DNA of 64,000 nt from an uncultured Sphingomonadales bacterium (GCA_903832325.1 CAILBC010000045.1:80297-144296), one strand, 5' to 3'; counted from the first letter of the stretch, positions 33,664 through 42,215 are shown. Notes: generated by a model from the sequence alone, not told the origin. Translations and numbers: made by a program.

Positions 33664-33923
33664 TGGATGGTGTCTCCGGCAATTCGCGGTATTAACGATT
33701 GGCAAAACCTGCCATGGCGCGCGCCATAGACCAAGAACCTTTTGGCAGTGGCATACCGCTGGTTGCAAATTGGCCGGGATTGCGAAAGCGGCCGGTTGAA
33801 ACAGGGCAGGTCAAAGTATTTTTCCCGGGAGCACGGTCCGGATTGCCCCGGCACACGTATCGGGGATGCAACGCGGGCAATCTGTATGGCCTGCGTTCAG
33901 CAAAGATTGGACACAAAGCGACG

Positions 33924-35429
33924 ATGAGCATTCTCGATCCCGGATTCCGCGCACTGTCGCCACGCCTGTCGCCCCGCGCGGTGCCGTGGATGGGCATGGT
34001 GCTGGCCTGGGCCGGGCCGGTGCTGCTGATCGTGGTGTTGTGGCAAAGTCTGGGCCGGGGCGGCCTGTTCAGCTGGTCGGTGGGCATCGCCTATATCACG
34101 TATGATACGTTCCTGCTGGGCTTTACCGCCTGGCAGCTTTGGCCCGTGCGCAATTCGATGCGCGACGCGCCGCTGCCACCGGCCAATGCACCGCGCGCGC
34201 AGCTGGGCGCGATCATCGCCGCGCGCAACGAGGAAACATCGCTGCGCATTACGATCGACACGCTGGCCGCGCAGGACCAGGCGCCCGATCTGATCGTGCT
34301 GGCCGATGATGGATCAACCGATGGCAGCGCCGCGGTGCTGCGCGAGGCCTATGGCCTGGAACAGCCGGCGCTTGGCGAAATGAGCGCGCCCTCGCCCGTG
34401 TTGCCCGGTTTGCGCTGGCTGCGCCTGCCCCATGGCGGCAAGGCGCGCGCGCTGAATACCGCGATCCCGCTGATCGATACCGAACTGTTGCTGACAGTCG
34501 ATGCCGATACACTGCTTGCGCCCGGCGCCTTGCGCGCGATGCGCGATGCCTTTGCGGCCGAGCCGGAACTGGTCGCCGCGACCGGGGTGCTGGTGCCGAT
34601 CTGCGGCACGCGCCCGACGCAGCGGCTGTTCCAATGGTTTCAACGCTATGAATATGTGCGCAATTTCATGTCGCGCTTTGCCTGGATGCGGCAGGACGGG
34701 CTGCTGCTGATTTCGGGCGCCTTTGCCGGGTTCCGCCGTGCGGCGGTGGTGCGCGTGGGCGGGTTCGATCCCGAATCGATGGTGGAAGATTACGAGCTGA
34801 TCCACCGCATGTACCGCCACGCGCATGAAACCGGGCAGGATTGGCGCATCCGCGTGGTCGGGCGCGCGATTGCCAGCACCGATGCACCGGCCAGCCCGAT
34901 GGCCTTCATGCGCCAGCGCCGCCGCTGGTTCGGCGGGTTCCTCCAGACCCAGCACTGGAACCGCGACATGGTGGGCAACCCGGCTTTCGGCAAACTGGGC
35001 ACGCGGATGCTCGTGGTCAAAGCGCTCGACACGGTGCAGCCGATCTATGGCCTGGTGGCCTTTGCCATTCTGGTTTCGCTGCTGGTGCGCGGGCAATTGC
35101 CGGTGGCCGGGGCGATTGCCGCGGTCATGCTGGGCAAAGTGGTGATCGACCTGTCGTTTCACTTCTGGTCGATCGCGCTCTATCGCCGCTGGACCGGCCA
35201 GAGCGATGGGCTCGGCTTCGGCCCTGCGCTGGTCGCCTCATTCCTTGAACCGTTCACGTTTCAGCTGTTGCGCCACGCCGGCGCGTGCTGGGGCTGGATC
35301 GCGTTTCTTTCGGGCGGTGGCGGCTGGGGCAAACAGAGCCGCACCGCGCTGACCGATGCAATGGCCCCCCTGCCCGCACCGGTTCCTGCCCCGGTTCCGG
35401 CGCGCGTGGCGGAAACCGTGCAATCCTGA
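33924..35429 (+). CDS. Processive-type membrane glycosyltransferase (GT2)
   Basis: A 501-aa integral membrane GT2 of the PgaC/cellulose-synthase-like type. Two N-terminal membrane segments (about residues 20-66), then the D,D,D,QxxRW series: LADDGSTDGS near 127, VDADT near 191, VEDYEL near 286 and QRRRW near 330. Several C-terminal membrane segments follow (about 375-470), and a Pro-Ala-Val-rich tail ends the protein. Likely makes or extends a membrane-linked polysaccharide, independent of the exopolysaccharide operon upstream. ATG 33924 chosen since upstream residues are unlike the family. No partner PgaB/BcsB-type gene nearby. Confidence 0.88.
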   Translation: MSILDPGFRALSPRLSPRAVPWMGMVLAWAGPVLLIVVLWQSLGRGGLFSWSVGIAYITYDTFLLGFTAWQLWPVRNSMRDAPLPPANAPRAQLGAIIAARNEETSLRITIDTLAAQDQAPDLIVLADDGSTDGSAAVLREAYGLEQPALGEMSAPSPVLPGLRWLRLPHGGKARALNTAIPLIDTELLLTVDADTLLAPGALRAMRDAFAAEPELVAATGVLVPICGTRPTQRLFQWFQRYEYVRNFMSRFAWMRQDGLLLISGAFAGFRRAAVVRVGGFDPESMVEDYELIHRMYRHAHETGQDWRIRVVGRAIASTDAPASPMAFMRQRRRWFGGFLQTQHWNRDMVGNPAFGKLGTRMLVVKALDTVQPIYGLVAFAILVSLLVRGQLPVAGAIAAVMLGKVVIDLSFHFWSIALYRRWTGQSDGLGFGPALVASFLEPFTFQLLRHAGACWGWIAFLSGGGGWGKQSRTALTDAMAPLPAPVPAPVPARVAETVQS

Positions 35430-35480
35430 GCGGCGGCATACGCTTTTCTGCCCCTTTCACTTACCCCATGCCGCGCTACG

Positions 35481-36650
35481 ATGCGCGGCATGCGCAGACC
35501 AAAACCTCTTTCGGCAACACCCCTTCCCGCCGGCCGCGCCGCGTTGATTGCGGCCACGGCGCTGTTCACCATGGCCTGCGTGTTCCGCGCCGACGCGGCG
35601 GCACCTGTGGCCAAGGCGAACGGGCCCGCCGCCGGGTGGGATGCGGCGGCGGCAGCGCGCTATCTCGACACGCGGCTCGATTGGTGGCGCAAATGGCCCA
35701 AGGCGCAGCGCGATCACGATACCGCATGTATTTCGTGCCACACCGCGCTGCCCCACGTGCTCGGCCGCCCGTCCTTGCGCGCAAGCCTGCATGAAACGAC
35801 GCGCAGCGCGGCCGAACTGGCGATGTTCGACGATGTGACCAAGCGCGTGTACCTGTGGCACGAGGTTGATCCGTTCTATACCGACCAGAAGAACGGCATG
35901 CCCAAATCGGGCGAATCGCGCGGGGTGGAATCGGTGCTCAATGCGCTGTTCCTCGTCTCGCGCGACAACGAGCGCGGCCTGTTCGGCACCGATACGCGCC
36001 AGGCCTTTGCCCAGATGTGGGCGCTGCAGATTCAGACCGGCGACATGAAAGGCGGGTTTCCCTGGCTCAATTTCCATCTCGAACCGTGGGAATCGCCCAG
36101 CGCGACTTATTGGGGCGGCACTTTGGCCGCGCTCGCCGTGGCGCGCGCGCCGGCAAGCTATGGCGCCGAACCGGCCGTGGCCGCGCAAGTGGACCTGTTG
36201 CGCACCTGGCTGCGCGGCGGTCTGACCGGCCAATCGCTTTATACCCGCACCTTGTTGCTGATCGCCGACAGCGAATTGCACGGTGTGGCCGACGTGGCGC
36301 AGCGCGACCGGATCATCGCCGATCTGGTGGCGGCACAAGGCGCCGATGGCGGCTGGAGCCTGCCTGCGCTGGCGCCGTGGCAACGCGTCGACACATCGCC
36401 CTTGCCCACCGCCAGCGATGGCTATGCCACCGCCATCGCCGCCTTTGCGCTGCGGGAATCCGCATCGCCTGCGGCTTCGGCCGCGCTGGCCAAGGCACGC
36501 GCCTGGCTGATCGCGCATCAGGACAAGGCCACCGGGGCGATCCCCGCGGTGTCGATCAACAAGGATCGCAAACCCGATACCGATGCCTTTGCCTTCATGT
36601 CCGACCATGCCACCGGAATCGCGGCATTGGTATTGCGCCCGGCTTCCTGA
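35481..36650 (+). CDS. Exported c-type-haem protein with terpene-cyclase-like (alpha/alpha-barrel) repeats
   Basis: A 389-aa protein with a signal-peptide-like N-terminus (about residues 18-40) followed by one haem c site, CISCH (Cys83, Cys86, His87). The remainder looks like the prenyltransferase/squalene-oxidase repeat fold: QGADGGWSLP near residue 285 resembles a QW motif, and ATAIAAFALRESASPAASAALAKARAWL has the helix pattern. It is not a typical hopene cyclase: the length is about half and the DxDD acid motif is absent. Function not known; it may be a periplasmic haem protein using the barrel as a scaffold. ATG 35490 is an alternative start. Confidence 0.72.
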   Translation: MRGMRRPKPLSATPLPAGRAALIAATALFTMACVFRADAAAPVAKANGPAAGWDAAAAARYLDTRLDWWRKWPKAQRDHDTACISCHTALPHVLGRPSLRASLHETTRSAAELAMFDDVTKRVYLWHEVDPFYTDQKNGMPKSGESRGVESVLNALFLVSRDNERGLFGTDTRQAFAQMWALQIQTGDMKGGFPWLNFHLEPWESPSATYWGGTLAALAVARAPASYGAEPAVAAQVDLLRTWLRGGLTGQSLYTRTLLLIADSELHGVADVAQRDRIIADLVAAQGADGGWSLPALAPWQRVDTSPLPTASDGYATAIAAFALRESASPAASAALAKARAWLIAHQDKATGAIPAVSINKDRKPDTDAFAFMSDHATGIAALVLRPAS

Positions 36651-36680
36651 TCTGGCGCGGGGACGCTAAGGCAGGGCATC

Positions 36681-37385
36681 ATGTCGGCGCGCCTTGTACT
36701 TCCTGCCCTGTTCGGCCTGGCCATGGCGGTTGCGCTGGCCGGGCTGGTGCTGCGCTTTGACTGGCTGTGCCTGCCGGCGCTGCTGGCCGGGTGGTACCTG
36801 GCCGATCTCCTGTCGGGGCTGATCCATCTCGCGCTCGATTATCACCCCTGCCCCGCCGGCAAGGGGCTTGATGAAATCTTCTTTTACACCGGCAGCCGCG
36901 AAAGCGCCGATTACCTGGCGCGGCGCGCGGCGTGCATGGCGCGGCTCAATGCGTTTCAGCGCGTGGTGTTCGATTTCAAGACCCACCACCCGCGCCCCGA
37001 TGCACTGGGCCGCCGATCGCTGGGGCACCAGATCACGCCGACGCTGGTGCTGGCGCTGCCGGCCGCACTTGTGCTGGATATCGCGGTGGTGTGGGGCACC
37101 GGGCCGGGCTGGACCATTGCGCTGGGCACGTCTCTGCTGCTGGGCAGCGCCTTTGCCCAGCATTTCCACGGCAGCCTGCACTGCCCGGTGGTGCCGGCCC
37201 ATATCATGCTGTTGCGCCGTGTCGGCCTGTTGATGACGCCGGCCGCGCACCAGTTGCACCACGATACCTTGCAGCGCGATTTTGCCACCAATTGCGGCTG
37301 GTCCAATCCGCTGGTCAACCGCCTGTTCCGGTTTTTGCGCCGGCGCGGGATGCTCGATGATGCCGGGCTGGAACCGGTGGGTTGA
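36681..37385 (+). CDS. CarF/TMEM189-like lipid desaturase domain protein
   Basis: A 234-aa membrane protein of the Lipid_desat (PF10520) type. After TM segments near the N-terminus, histidine clusters SGLIHLALDYH, FDFKTHHPRPD, FAQHFHGSLH and HQLHHDTLQRDFATNCGWSNPLVNRLF match the di-iron ligand layout of CarF/TMEM189, the plasmanylethanolamine desaturases that form the vinyl-ether bond of plasmalogens. It follows the haem protein by 30 bp on the same strand. Assignment to the family is good; whether this bacterium makes plasmalogens is unknown from the window, as no ether-lipid synthesis gene is visible. Confidence 0.78.
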   Translation: MSARLVLPALFGLAMAVALAGLVLRFDWLCLPALLAGWYLADLLSGLIHLALDYHPCPAGKGLDEIFFYTGSRESADYLARRAACMARLNAFQRVVFDFKTHHPRPDALGRRSLGHQITPTLVLALPAALVLDIAVVWGTGPGWTIALGTSLLLGSAFAQHFHGSLHCPVVPAHIMLLRRVGLLMTPAAHQLHHDTLQRDFATNCGWSNPLVNRLFRFLRRRGMLDDAGLEPVG

Positions 37386-37397
37386 AACGGGCGCGGG

Positions 37398-38054
37398 CTA
37401 TTTGATCAGCTTGTCCAGCCCGCCTTCCTTGCCAAAGAAGAAATCGATGTTGAACCACACCGCGTGCTTTTCGCCGCTGGTGCGGTCGGCGGCGTCCATC
37501 ACGTCAAACGAATGGCCGTCCTGGGTGATCAGCCGCTGCCCGGCCGGTTTCAGCCCCATCAGCATCAGCATCTGGTATTCTTCGCCGGTGGTTACGGCGT
37601 TGAACGCATCGGCGGCGTCCTTGCCGTGGTGCCCGCCGGCGATCGAGCGGGCGAGCGCAATCACGATCGCCTTTTCGCGCGCAGCCTCGTCCGCGCGGCC
37701 CAGCTTGTCCAGCGCGATCTGCGCCGCCATGTGCGGCACCAGATCGGCCCAGTTCTGCGCAATGCGTGCCTGCACCACTTTCAACGCATCGGCCGGCTTG
37801 TCCGCCAGCAGCGTGTTGACCCGGGCGAAATCGGGCCAGGGCCCGCCGATATAGCTGTCGCGGATTGCCTGTTGCTGGCGCAGCCACTGATAATCCACCC
37901 CGGCATCACCCGCCTGCGCCCGCTGCACCGCAGCGGCAAAGGCGGGCGCGTCGAATTTGGCAGATCCCGGTGAGGACGCAGCCTGCGTTTCTGCCGGACA
38001 GGAAACCGCCAGGGCCGCCAGCATGGCCATCGTGCGCAATCGGTTCATCGTCAT
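37398..38054 (-). CDS. DUF4919-like exported protein
   Basis: A 218-aa protein with a signal peptide (MNRLRTMAMLAALAVSC, cleavage near ETQA-ASS). The mature part has WLRQQQAIRDSYIGGPWPDF, a helical middle, and a C-terminal strand segment KHAVWFNIDFFFGKE, which resembles DUF4919 proteins. Those have no assigned reaction. Start ATG 38054 has GAGGGG just upstream; ATG 38048 is also possible. It is the last gene of the minus-strand group after the methyltransferase and is convergent with the desaturase. Confidence 0.75.
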   Translation of the reverse strand: MTMNRLRTMAMLAALAVSCPAETQAASSPGSAKFDAPAFAAAVQRAQAGDAGVDYQWLRQQQAIRDSYIGGPWPDFARVNTLLADKPADALKVVQARIAQNWADLVPHMAAQIALDKLGRADEAAREKAIVIALARSIAGGHHGKDAADAFNAVTTGEEYQMLMLMGLKPAGQRLITQDGHSFDVMDAADRTSGEKHAVWFNIDFFFGKEGGLDKLIK

Positions 38055-38098
38055 TATCCCCTCATTGCCGGCCCGGCACCACCGGCGAAAACCAAAGG

Positions 38099-38728
38099 TC
38101 ATGCCGCGCGCGACGCCACACCCCATTCCATCCACCCGGCAAAGCGCGGCGTGCCGGGGATATAGCGCCCGTCCTGCCGTTCCACCGCAAAGCCCGCCGC
38201 GCGCACGGCATCGGCCACCGGCCGGGTCAGGTGGCAGCCGCCCAGCAGCGGTTTCCACAAGGGTTCGATCCGCCGCTGCCACTTTGCCACGTCCGCATCG
38301 GGCGCGCGGCCATGCTCCAGAAACAGCAATTGCCCGCCGGGGCGCAAAATGCGGCGCAATTCGGCCAGCACGCGCGCCGGATCGGCCACCGAACACAGCG
38401 TATAAGTCGTCACCACAGTGTCGAACGACGCATCGTCAAACGGAATGGCCTCTCCCACAGCTTCGCGCAGCGTGGCGGGCCAGCCGCGCGCCTGCGCCGC
38501 GTTGCGCGCATCGGCCATCAATTGCGGCGAAGGGTCGATCCCGGCAAAGCTGGTAACGGCCGCGCCATCGTACAGCGGCTGGTTGATCCCGCCGCCGCAG
38601 CCCAGTTCAAACACCGCGCCGCGTGCCAGCGGCACCACCTGGCGGCGCAATTCCATGATTTCGGGCTGCCCACAGGCGCAGCGGATCAGCCGGGGCACAA
38701 CGAGCCTGTCCCACAATCCACCTGCCAT
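38099..38728 (-). CDS. Class I SAM-dependent methyltransferase (METTL7-like)
   Basis: A 209-aa methyltransferase. Motif I is VFELGCGGGINQPLY (residues 39-53), followed by AGIDPSPQLM and the motif DASFDTVVTTYTLCSV. The C-terminal LFLEHGRAPDADVAKWQRRIEPLWKPLLGGCHLTRPV closely follows the METTL7/UbiE-like pattern (GC-x-LTR). Relatives methylate thiols, quinones or phospholipid head groups. Its position beside a lipid desaturase and cytochromes fits a lipid or quinone substrate. A perfect 18-bp palindrome lies 22 bp upstream of the start. Confidence 0.85.
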   Translation of the reverse strand: MAGGLWDRLVVPRLIRCACGQPEIMELRRQVVPLARGAVFELGCGGGINQPLYDGAAVTSFAGIDPSPQLMADARNAAQARGWPATLREAVGEAIPFDDASFDTVVTTYTLCSVADPARVLAELRRILRPGGQLLFLEHGRAPDADVAKWQRRIEPLWKPLLGGCHLTRPVADAVRAAGFAVERQDGRYIPGTPRFAGWMEWGVASRAA

Positions 38729-38750
38729 TGCCTGTTCCCCTATCCGTCCT

Positions 38751-38768
38751 GTCCGTTTCGAAACGGAC
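38751..38768. promoter_or_regulatory. Perfect 18-bp palindrome upstream of the methyltransferase gene
   Basis: GTCCGTTTCGAAACGGAC is its own reverse complement with no central loop, which suits a dimeric repressor (for example TetR type) rather than a terminator. It lies between the 15-haem cytochrome gene and the methyltransferase gene, 22 bp before the latter's start. No TetR-family gene is in the window. Confidence 0.6.
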
Positions 38769-38791
38769 TGTGCGGGGTGGGCAGACTTGCG

Positions 38792-40030
38792 TCAATCCTT
38801 CAACCCGTTTCTGGGAAAATCGCGCTCCATCACCGGGTGGCGGTTGCCCGGAATGCGCGGCACCCCCGGAATGCGGAACCCGGTGGGCTTGTGGCAGCGT
38901 TCGCACACCGCACCCAGCGATCCCTGGTGCACGTCATCACGCTTGTGGCAATCATAGCAGTATTTGCCCACTTTCACTTTGTCGACCGATTGCGGGTGGC
39001 ACGCCACGCAAGTCACCCGGGTGTGATAGCCGATCAGCGCAAAGCCGGTCTTGGCGTGGTCGAAACTGGCGACTTTCCAGGTGACATTGCTGTGGCAGCT
39101 TTCGCATTTGGGGCCATCGGCGCCGCGATGCACATCCTCTTTCAGATGGCAGCCGATGCAGGCCACCGGCGCCTTGGCCGGGCGCGCGGTATTGGCATGG
39201 CACGCGATGCAGGCCACGCCGCGATGCCCGCCGTGCAGGGGGAAGGCCTTCACCGCATCGTGGTCAAACCGGATCGTGCGCCAATTGCCCGTGCCGTGGC
39301 AGGTTTCGCATTTCGGCCCGTCGGCGCCGCGATGCACATCCTGGCGCAGATGGCACGAAACGCAGGCGGTCGAAACGCCGTGCCACTGTTCGCCCACATG
39401 GCAATCGAGGCATTTGACCGTGCGGTGCCCGCCGGTCAGCGGATAGCGCGTGTGGTCATGATCAAACGGCAGCACATCGCGCCAGCGTGTGGTGGTGTGG
39501 CACGATTGGCACGCCGGCCCCAGCCGCCCGCGATGCACATCCTGCCGCACGTGGCACCCGGCGCAGGCCTGTGGCGTTTCGCGATAGCGCGTCATCCCCT
39601 TGGGCCCGGGCGGCGCGTGGCAGGCGGCGCAGCGCGTGGTGCGATGCCCGCCCGTAAGGCGATAGGCGGTCATCGTATCGTGGTTGAACCCTTTCGGATC
39701 CCACGCCACCAGTCGGTGTTCTGCGCCCTGATGTTCCATATGGCAATGGCTGCACGGCCGGCTGCGCCGTTCGGCGACCAGCCCGTGCCAGCGGCTGTGC
39801 GTGGCAATGTCGCGCGCAATCCCGGTGTGGCAGGTCAGGCACTGGCGCGGCTGCGCCTGGCGATGGAATTGCACGTGGCAGGCGGTGCAGCGCGATTCCA
39901 GCCGCGCATGCCCGGGCGACAGCGCCCCGGGGCTGACCAGCCGCTCGATCACCGTTTCGGCACGCAGCGCGCCGATCCCGCCCAGCGCGATCAATGCGGC
40001 AAGCGCAAACAGGCGAACCAGCCGCACCAT
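38792..40030 (-). CDS. Pentadecahaem cytochrome c, exported
   Basis: A 412-aa periplasmic multihaem cytochrome. A signal peptide (MVRLVRLFALAALIALGGIG) is followed by 15 CxxCH haem c sites, from CTACH near residue 47 to CERCH near the C-terminus. Most lie in a repeated block of about 55 residues: FDHD, then a segment ending GGHRxVxCxxCH, then CxxCHxRxDVHRGxxGPxCxxCH. Such arrays form a haem wire. The start overlaps the stop of the cytochrome b gene (TGATG), so the two are coupled and the proteins probably work together. The electron acceptor is unknown; the size and haem number exceed decahaem MtrA. Confidence 0.93.
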   Translation of the reverse strand: MVRLVRLFALAALIALGGIGALRAETVIERLVSPGALSPGHARLESRCTACHVQFHRQAQPRQCLTCHTGIARDIATHSRWHGLVAERRSRPCSHCHMEHQGAEHRLVAWDPKGFNHDTMTAYRLTGGHRTTRCAACHAPPGPKGMTRYRETPQACAGCHVRQDVHRGRLGPACQSCHTTTRWRDVLPFDHDHTRYPLTGGHRTVKCLDCHVGEQWHGVSTACVSCHLRQDVHRGADGPKCETCHGTGNWRTIRFDHDAVKAFPLHGGHRGVACIACHANTARPAKAPVACIGCHLKEDVHRGADGPKCESCHSNVTWKVASFDHAKTGFALIGYHTRVTCVACHPQSVDKVKVGKYCYDCHKRDDVHQGSLGAVCERCHKPTGFRIPGVPRIPGNRHPVMERDFPRNGLKD

Positions 40031-40647
40031 CAGTAGGCATGCGCCATGTAAACATGCACCAGCACCGCCACGACCAGCACGGCATAAAGCGGCAGATGCA
40101 GGTAATGCCACAATTCCACCACCGCACCTGCCGCGCGATGGCCGCTGCGCCGAGCCAGCGGCAGCAGATAGCGCGCAACCAGCCCGCTCGCCACGACCAG
40201 CAGGCACGCCGCAAGCGCAAAGCCGCTGTTGATCGACCCCCAGGCGAACCGCGCATGGATCAGCACCGCCACCGGCCCGATCACCCCCAGCAGGATATGC
40301 GCATTGTACCAGGCCCCCACCGAAAGGCGCCCGGTGCCGCTGCGTTTGCGCCACGAAAAGCCCAGCACCAGCAGCATGGCCAGCGATCCGCCCAGCCCCA
40401 GCAGATAGCCTGGCCAGCCATGCGGATCATAGCGCGGATCGGCGCGCGTGGCCCAGCCCCAGCCCAGCGCAGCCGCCGCGAGCGCGAGCACTGTCCAGTC
40501 GGCCCAGCGCCCCGCGTGCGCAGATCGGGGCCCAGATTGGGGCACAGATGGGGGCCCAGATCGGGGCACGGATGGGGGCACGGGCCGACCGGCGGCGAAA
40601 GCCACCGGCGACGTCCCGATCTGTGATGCCTTGTCCACCGTGGCCAT
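40030..40647 (-). CDS. Membrane cytochrome b-like protein with [VG]PxS repeat
   Basis: A 205-aa membrane protein. After a short cytoplasmic start comes a tetrapeptide repeat ([VG]-P-x-S, five copies) encoded by a 12-bp tandem repeat, then about four or five membrane helices. Histidines in NAHILLGVIGPVAVLIHARFAWG and in VELWHYLHLPLYAVLVVAVLVHVYMAHAY are spaced for b-haem ligation. The start at 40647 has AGGGG upstream; the frame extends further without a ribosome site. Coupled to the 15-haem cytochrome and divergent from the ferredoxin-flavoprotein, it could pass electrons from the membrane to the periplasmic haem wire. Confidence 0.82.
   Translation of the reverse strand: MATVDKASQIGTSPVAFAAGRPVPPSVPRSGPPSVPQSGPRSAHAGRWADWTVLALAAAALGWGWATRADPRYDPHGWPGYLLGLGGSLAMLLVLGFSWRKRSGTGRLSVGAWYNAHILLGVIGPVAVLIHARFAWGSINSGFALAACLLVVASGLVARYLLPLARRSGHRAAGAVVELWHYLHLPLYAVLVVAVLVHVYMAHAY
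40522..40581. repeat. 12-bp tandem repeat, five copies, inside the cytochrome b gene
   Basis: Five contiguous 12-bp units of the form AGATCGGGGCCC with variation at a few positions (AGATTGGGGCAC, AGATGGGGGCCC, AGATCGGGGCAC, GGATGGGGGCAC). The length is a multiple of three, so copy-number change would keep the frame and alter only the linker. Confidence 0.9.
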
Positions 40648-40776
40648 GATCCCCTGACGACTCCACCCTTGTTCGGGGCTGATGCTGTGATGCCAGATTT
40701 CGCTGGCCATGGGGGTGTTTTTGTCATCAGGTGGCAAACAAGGAATGAACGCCAGAAAGCCCCCGCCCACCCCGCG

Positions 40777-42156
40777 ATGATTGCCAGCCTTGCCCTAGCC
40801 CCCGTTTATGCCGTGCCGCTGGCGCTGGTACTGGCCGGCTGGGCGGCGCATCATCGCCGGCGCAGCAGGCGCAACCGGGCGATGCTGTCGCGCAACCGCG
40901 CCGCGGGCCTGGCAGAACCGCCCAGCCTGCACCCGCGCATCGATGCTTCGCTGTGCATCGGCTGCGGCGCCTGCGTGCGCGCCTGCCCTGAGGCCGATGT
41001 GCTGGGGCTGGTCGGGCGCACCGCCACGCTGATCGAGCCCTGGGCCTGTGTCGGCCATGGCGTCTGCCGCGATGCCTGCCCCACTGGCGCGATCACGCTG
41101 GTGTTCGGCACGCCCACGCGCGGAATCGAAGTGCCGGTGCTGGGCCCCGGCGGTGAAACCAGCGTGGCCGGGGTGCACATCGCCGGCGAACTGGGCGGGC
41201 TGGGCCTGATCCGCAACGCGATCAACCAGGGGCGCGACGTGATCGACCATATCGCCGCCACGCTGCCCCCCCGCCCGGCCGGGGCGGCGGATGATCTGTT
41301 CGATGTGGTGATTGTCGGCTGCGGGCCGGCCGGGCTATCGGCGGCGCTGGGTGCACAGGCGCATGGCCTGCGCTTTGTCGCGATCGATCAGGCCTCGCTC
41401 GGCGGATCGGTGGCGCACTATCCGCGCGGCAAGCTGGTGATGACCAACCCGGCGCAACTGCCGCTGATCGGCGAAGTGCGGTTGGGTGAAATCAGCAAGG
41501 AAGGCCTGCTGGCGTTCTGGCAGAATCTGCTCGATCGCACCGGGCTTGCCCCCCGGTTCGAAGAGCATGTGCGCACGATAGAGCCCGATGCGGCCGGTTT
41601 CACGGTGGTGTCGGACAAAGGGCAATACCGCACCCGGCGCGTGCTGCTGGCAATGGGGCGCGGCGGCACGCCCCGGCGGCTGGGCGTGCCGGGCGAGGAT
41701 CTGGCCAAAGTGGTCTATCGCCTGACCGACCCCGGGCAATATGCCGGGCAACGCGTGATGGTGGTCGGCGGCGGCAATTCCGCGCTGGAGGCGGCAATCG
41801 CGCTGGCCGAAGTGCCCGATACCGCGGTCACGCTGGTCCATCGCGGCGCCGCATTCGCCCGCGCGCGCGCCGAAAACCGCGATGCGGTTGAAAACCTGGA
41901 CGCAGCCGGCGCGATCACCGTGCTGCGCAATGCGCGCCCCCTGGCGATTGCCCCCGGCGAAGTCACGCTTGCCGATGCGCAGGGCACGCGCACGATCGCC
42001 AACGATGCGGTGATCGTCTGCGCGGGCGGCACGATGCCGCGCGAATGGCTGGCGCATATCGGCGTGGCAGTGGAAACCCATCATGGCCAGCCCGCCAATC
42101 CCGACCTGGGGACGATTGCCGCCGACGCGCGGCAGGCAGCGCCAGCCACGGCCTGA
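40777..42156 (+). CDS. NAD(P)-binding flavoprotein with N-terminal membrane anchor and 2[4Fe-4S] ferredoxin domain
   Basis: A 459-aa protein. One membrane segment (residues 5-22), then CIGCGACVRACP and CVGHGVCRDACP, a two-cluster ferredoxin domain, then a thioredoxin-reductase-like flavoprotein: DVVIVGCGPAGLSAALGAQA for FAD near residue 175, VMVVGGGNSALEAAIALAE for NAD(P) near 330, and a C-terminal IVCAGGTMPREWL. It has no CxxC disulfide motif in the reductase domain. It diverges from the cytochrome b/15-haem genes with a short shared promoter, which suggests joint function as the NAD(P)H-oxidising input of that chain. Start choice rests on frame only; the ribosome site is weak. Confidence 0.85.
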   Translation: MIASLALAPVYAVPLALVLAGWAAHHRRRSRRNRAMLSRNRAAGLAEPPSLHPRIDASLCIGCGACVRACPEADVLGLVGRTATLIEPWACVGHGVCRDACPTGAITLVFGTPTRGIEVPVLGPGGETSVAGVHIAGELGGLGLIRNAINQGRDVIDHIAATLPPRPAGAADDLFDVVIVGCGPAGLSAALGAQAHGLRFVAIDQASLGGSVAHYPRGKLVMTNPAQLPLIGEVRLGEISKEGLLAFWQNLLDRTGLAPRFEEHVRTIEPDAAGFTVVSDKGQYRTRRVLLAMGRGGTPRRLGVPGEDLAKVVYRLTDPGQYAGQRVMVVGGGNSALEAAIALAEVPDTAVTLVHRGAAFARARAENRDAVENLDAAGAITVLRNARPLAIAPGEVTLADAQGTRTIANDAVIVCAGGTMPREWLAHIGVAVETHHGQPANPDLGTIAADARQAAPATA

Positions 42157-42183
42157 TCGAAAAAGTATTGGCCCTAAAAGTGC

Positions 42184-42215
42184 TTACCCCGGCCAGCACC
42201 TGCCGGCCGGGGTAA
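42184..42215. terminator. Bidirectional terminator between convergent genes
   Basis: Stem TTACCCCGGCC (42184-42194) pairs perfectly with GGCCGGGGTAA (42205-42215) around a 10-base loop. It sits in the 73-bp gap where the flavoprotein gene and the giant adhesin gene converge, with A-rich and T-rich patches on its sides. Confidence 0.7.

Noticed and set aside
33664..33923. Short gene in the gap between cytochrome b561 and the membrane glycosyltransferase
   Set aside because: The open frames there are extensions of the neighbours or have no ribosome site or family signature.
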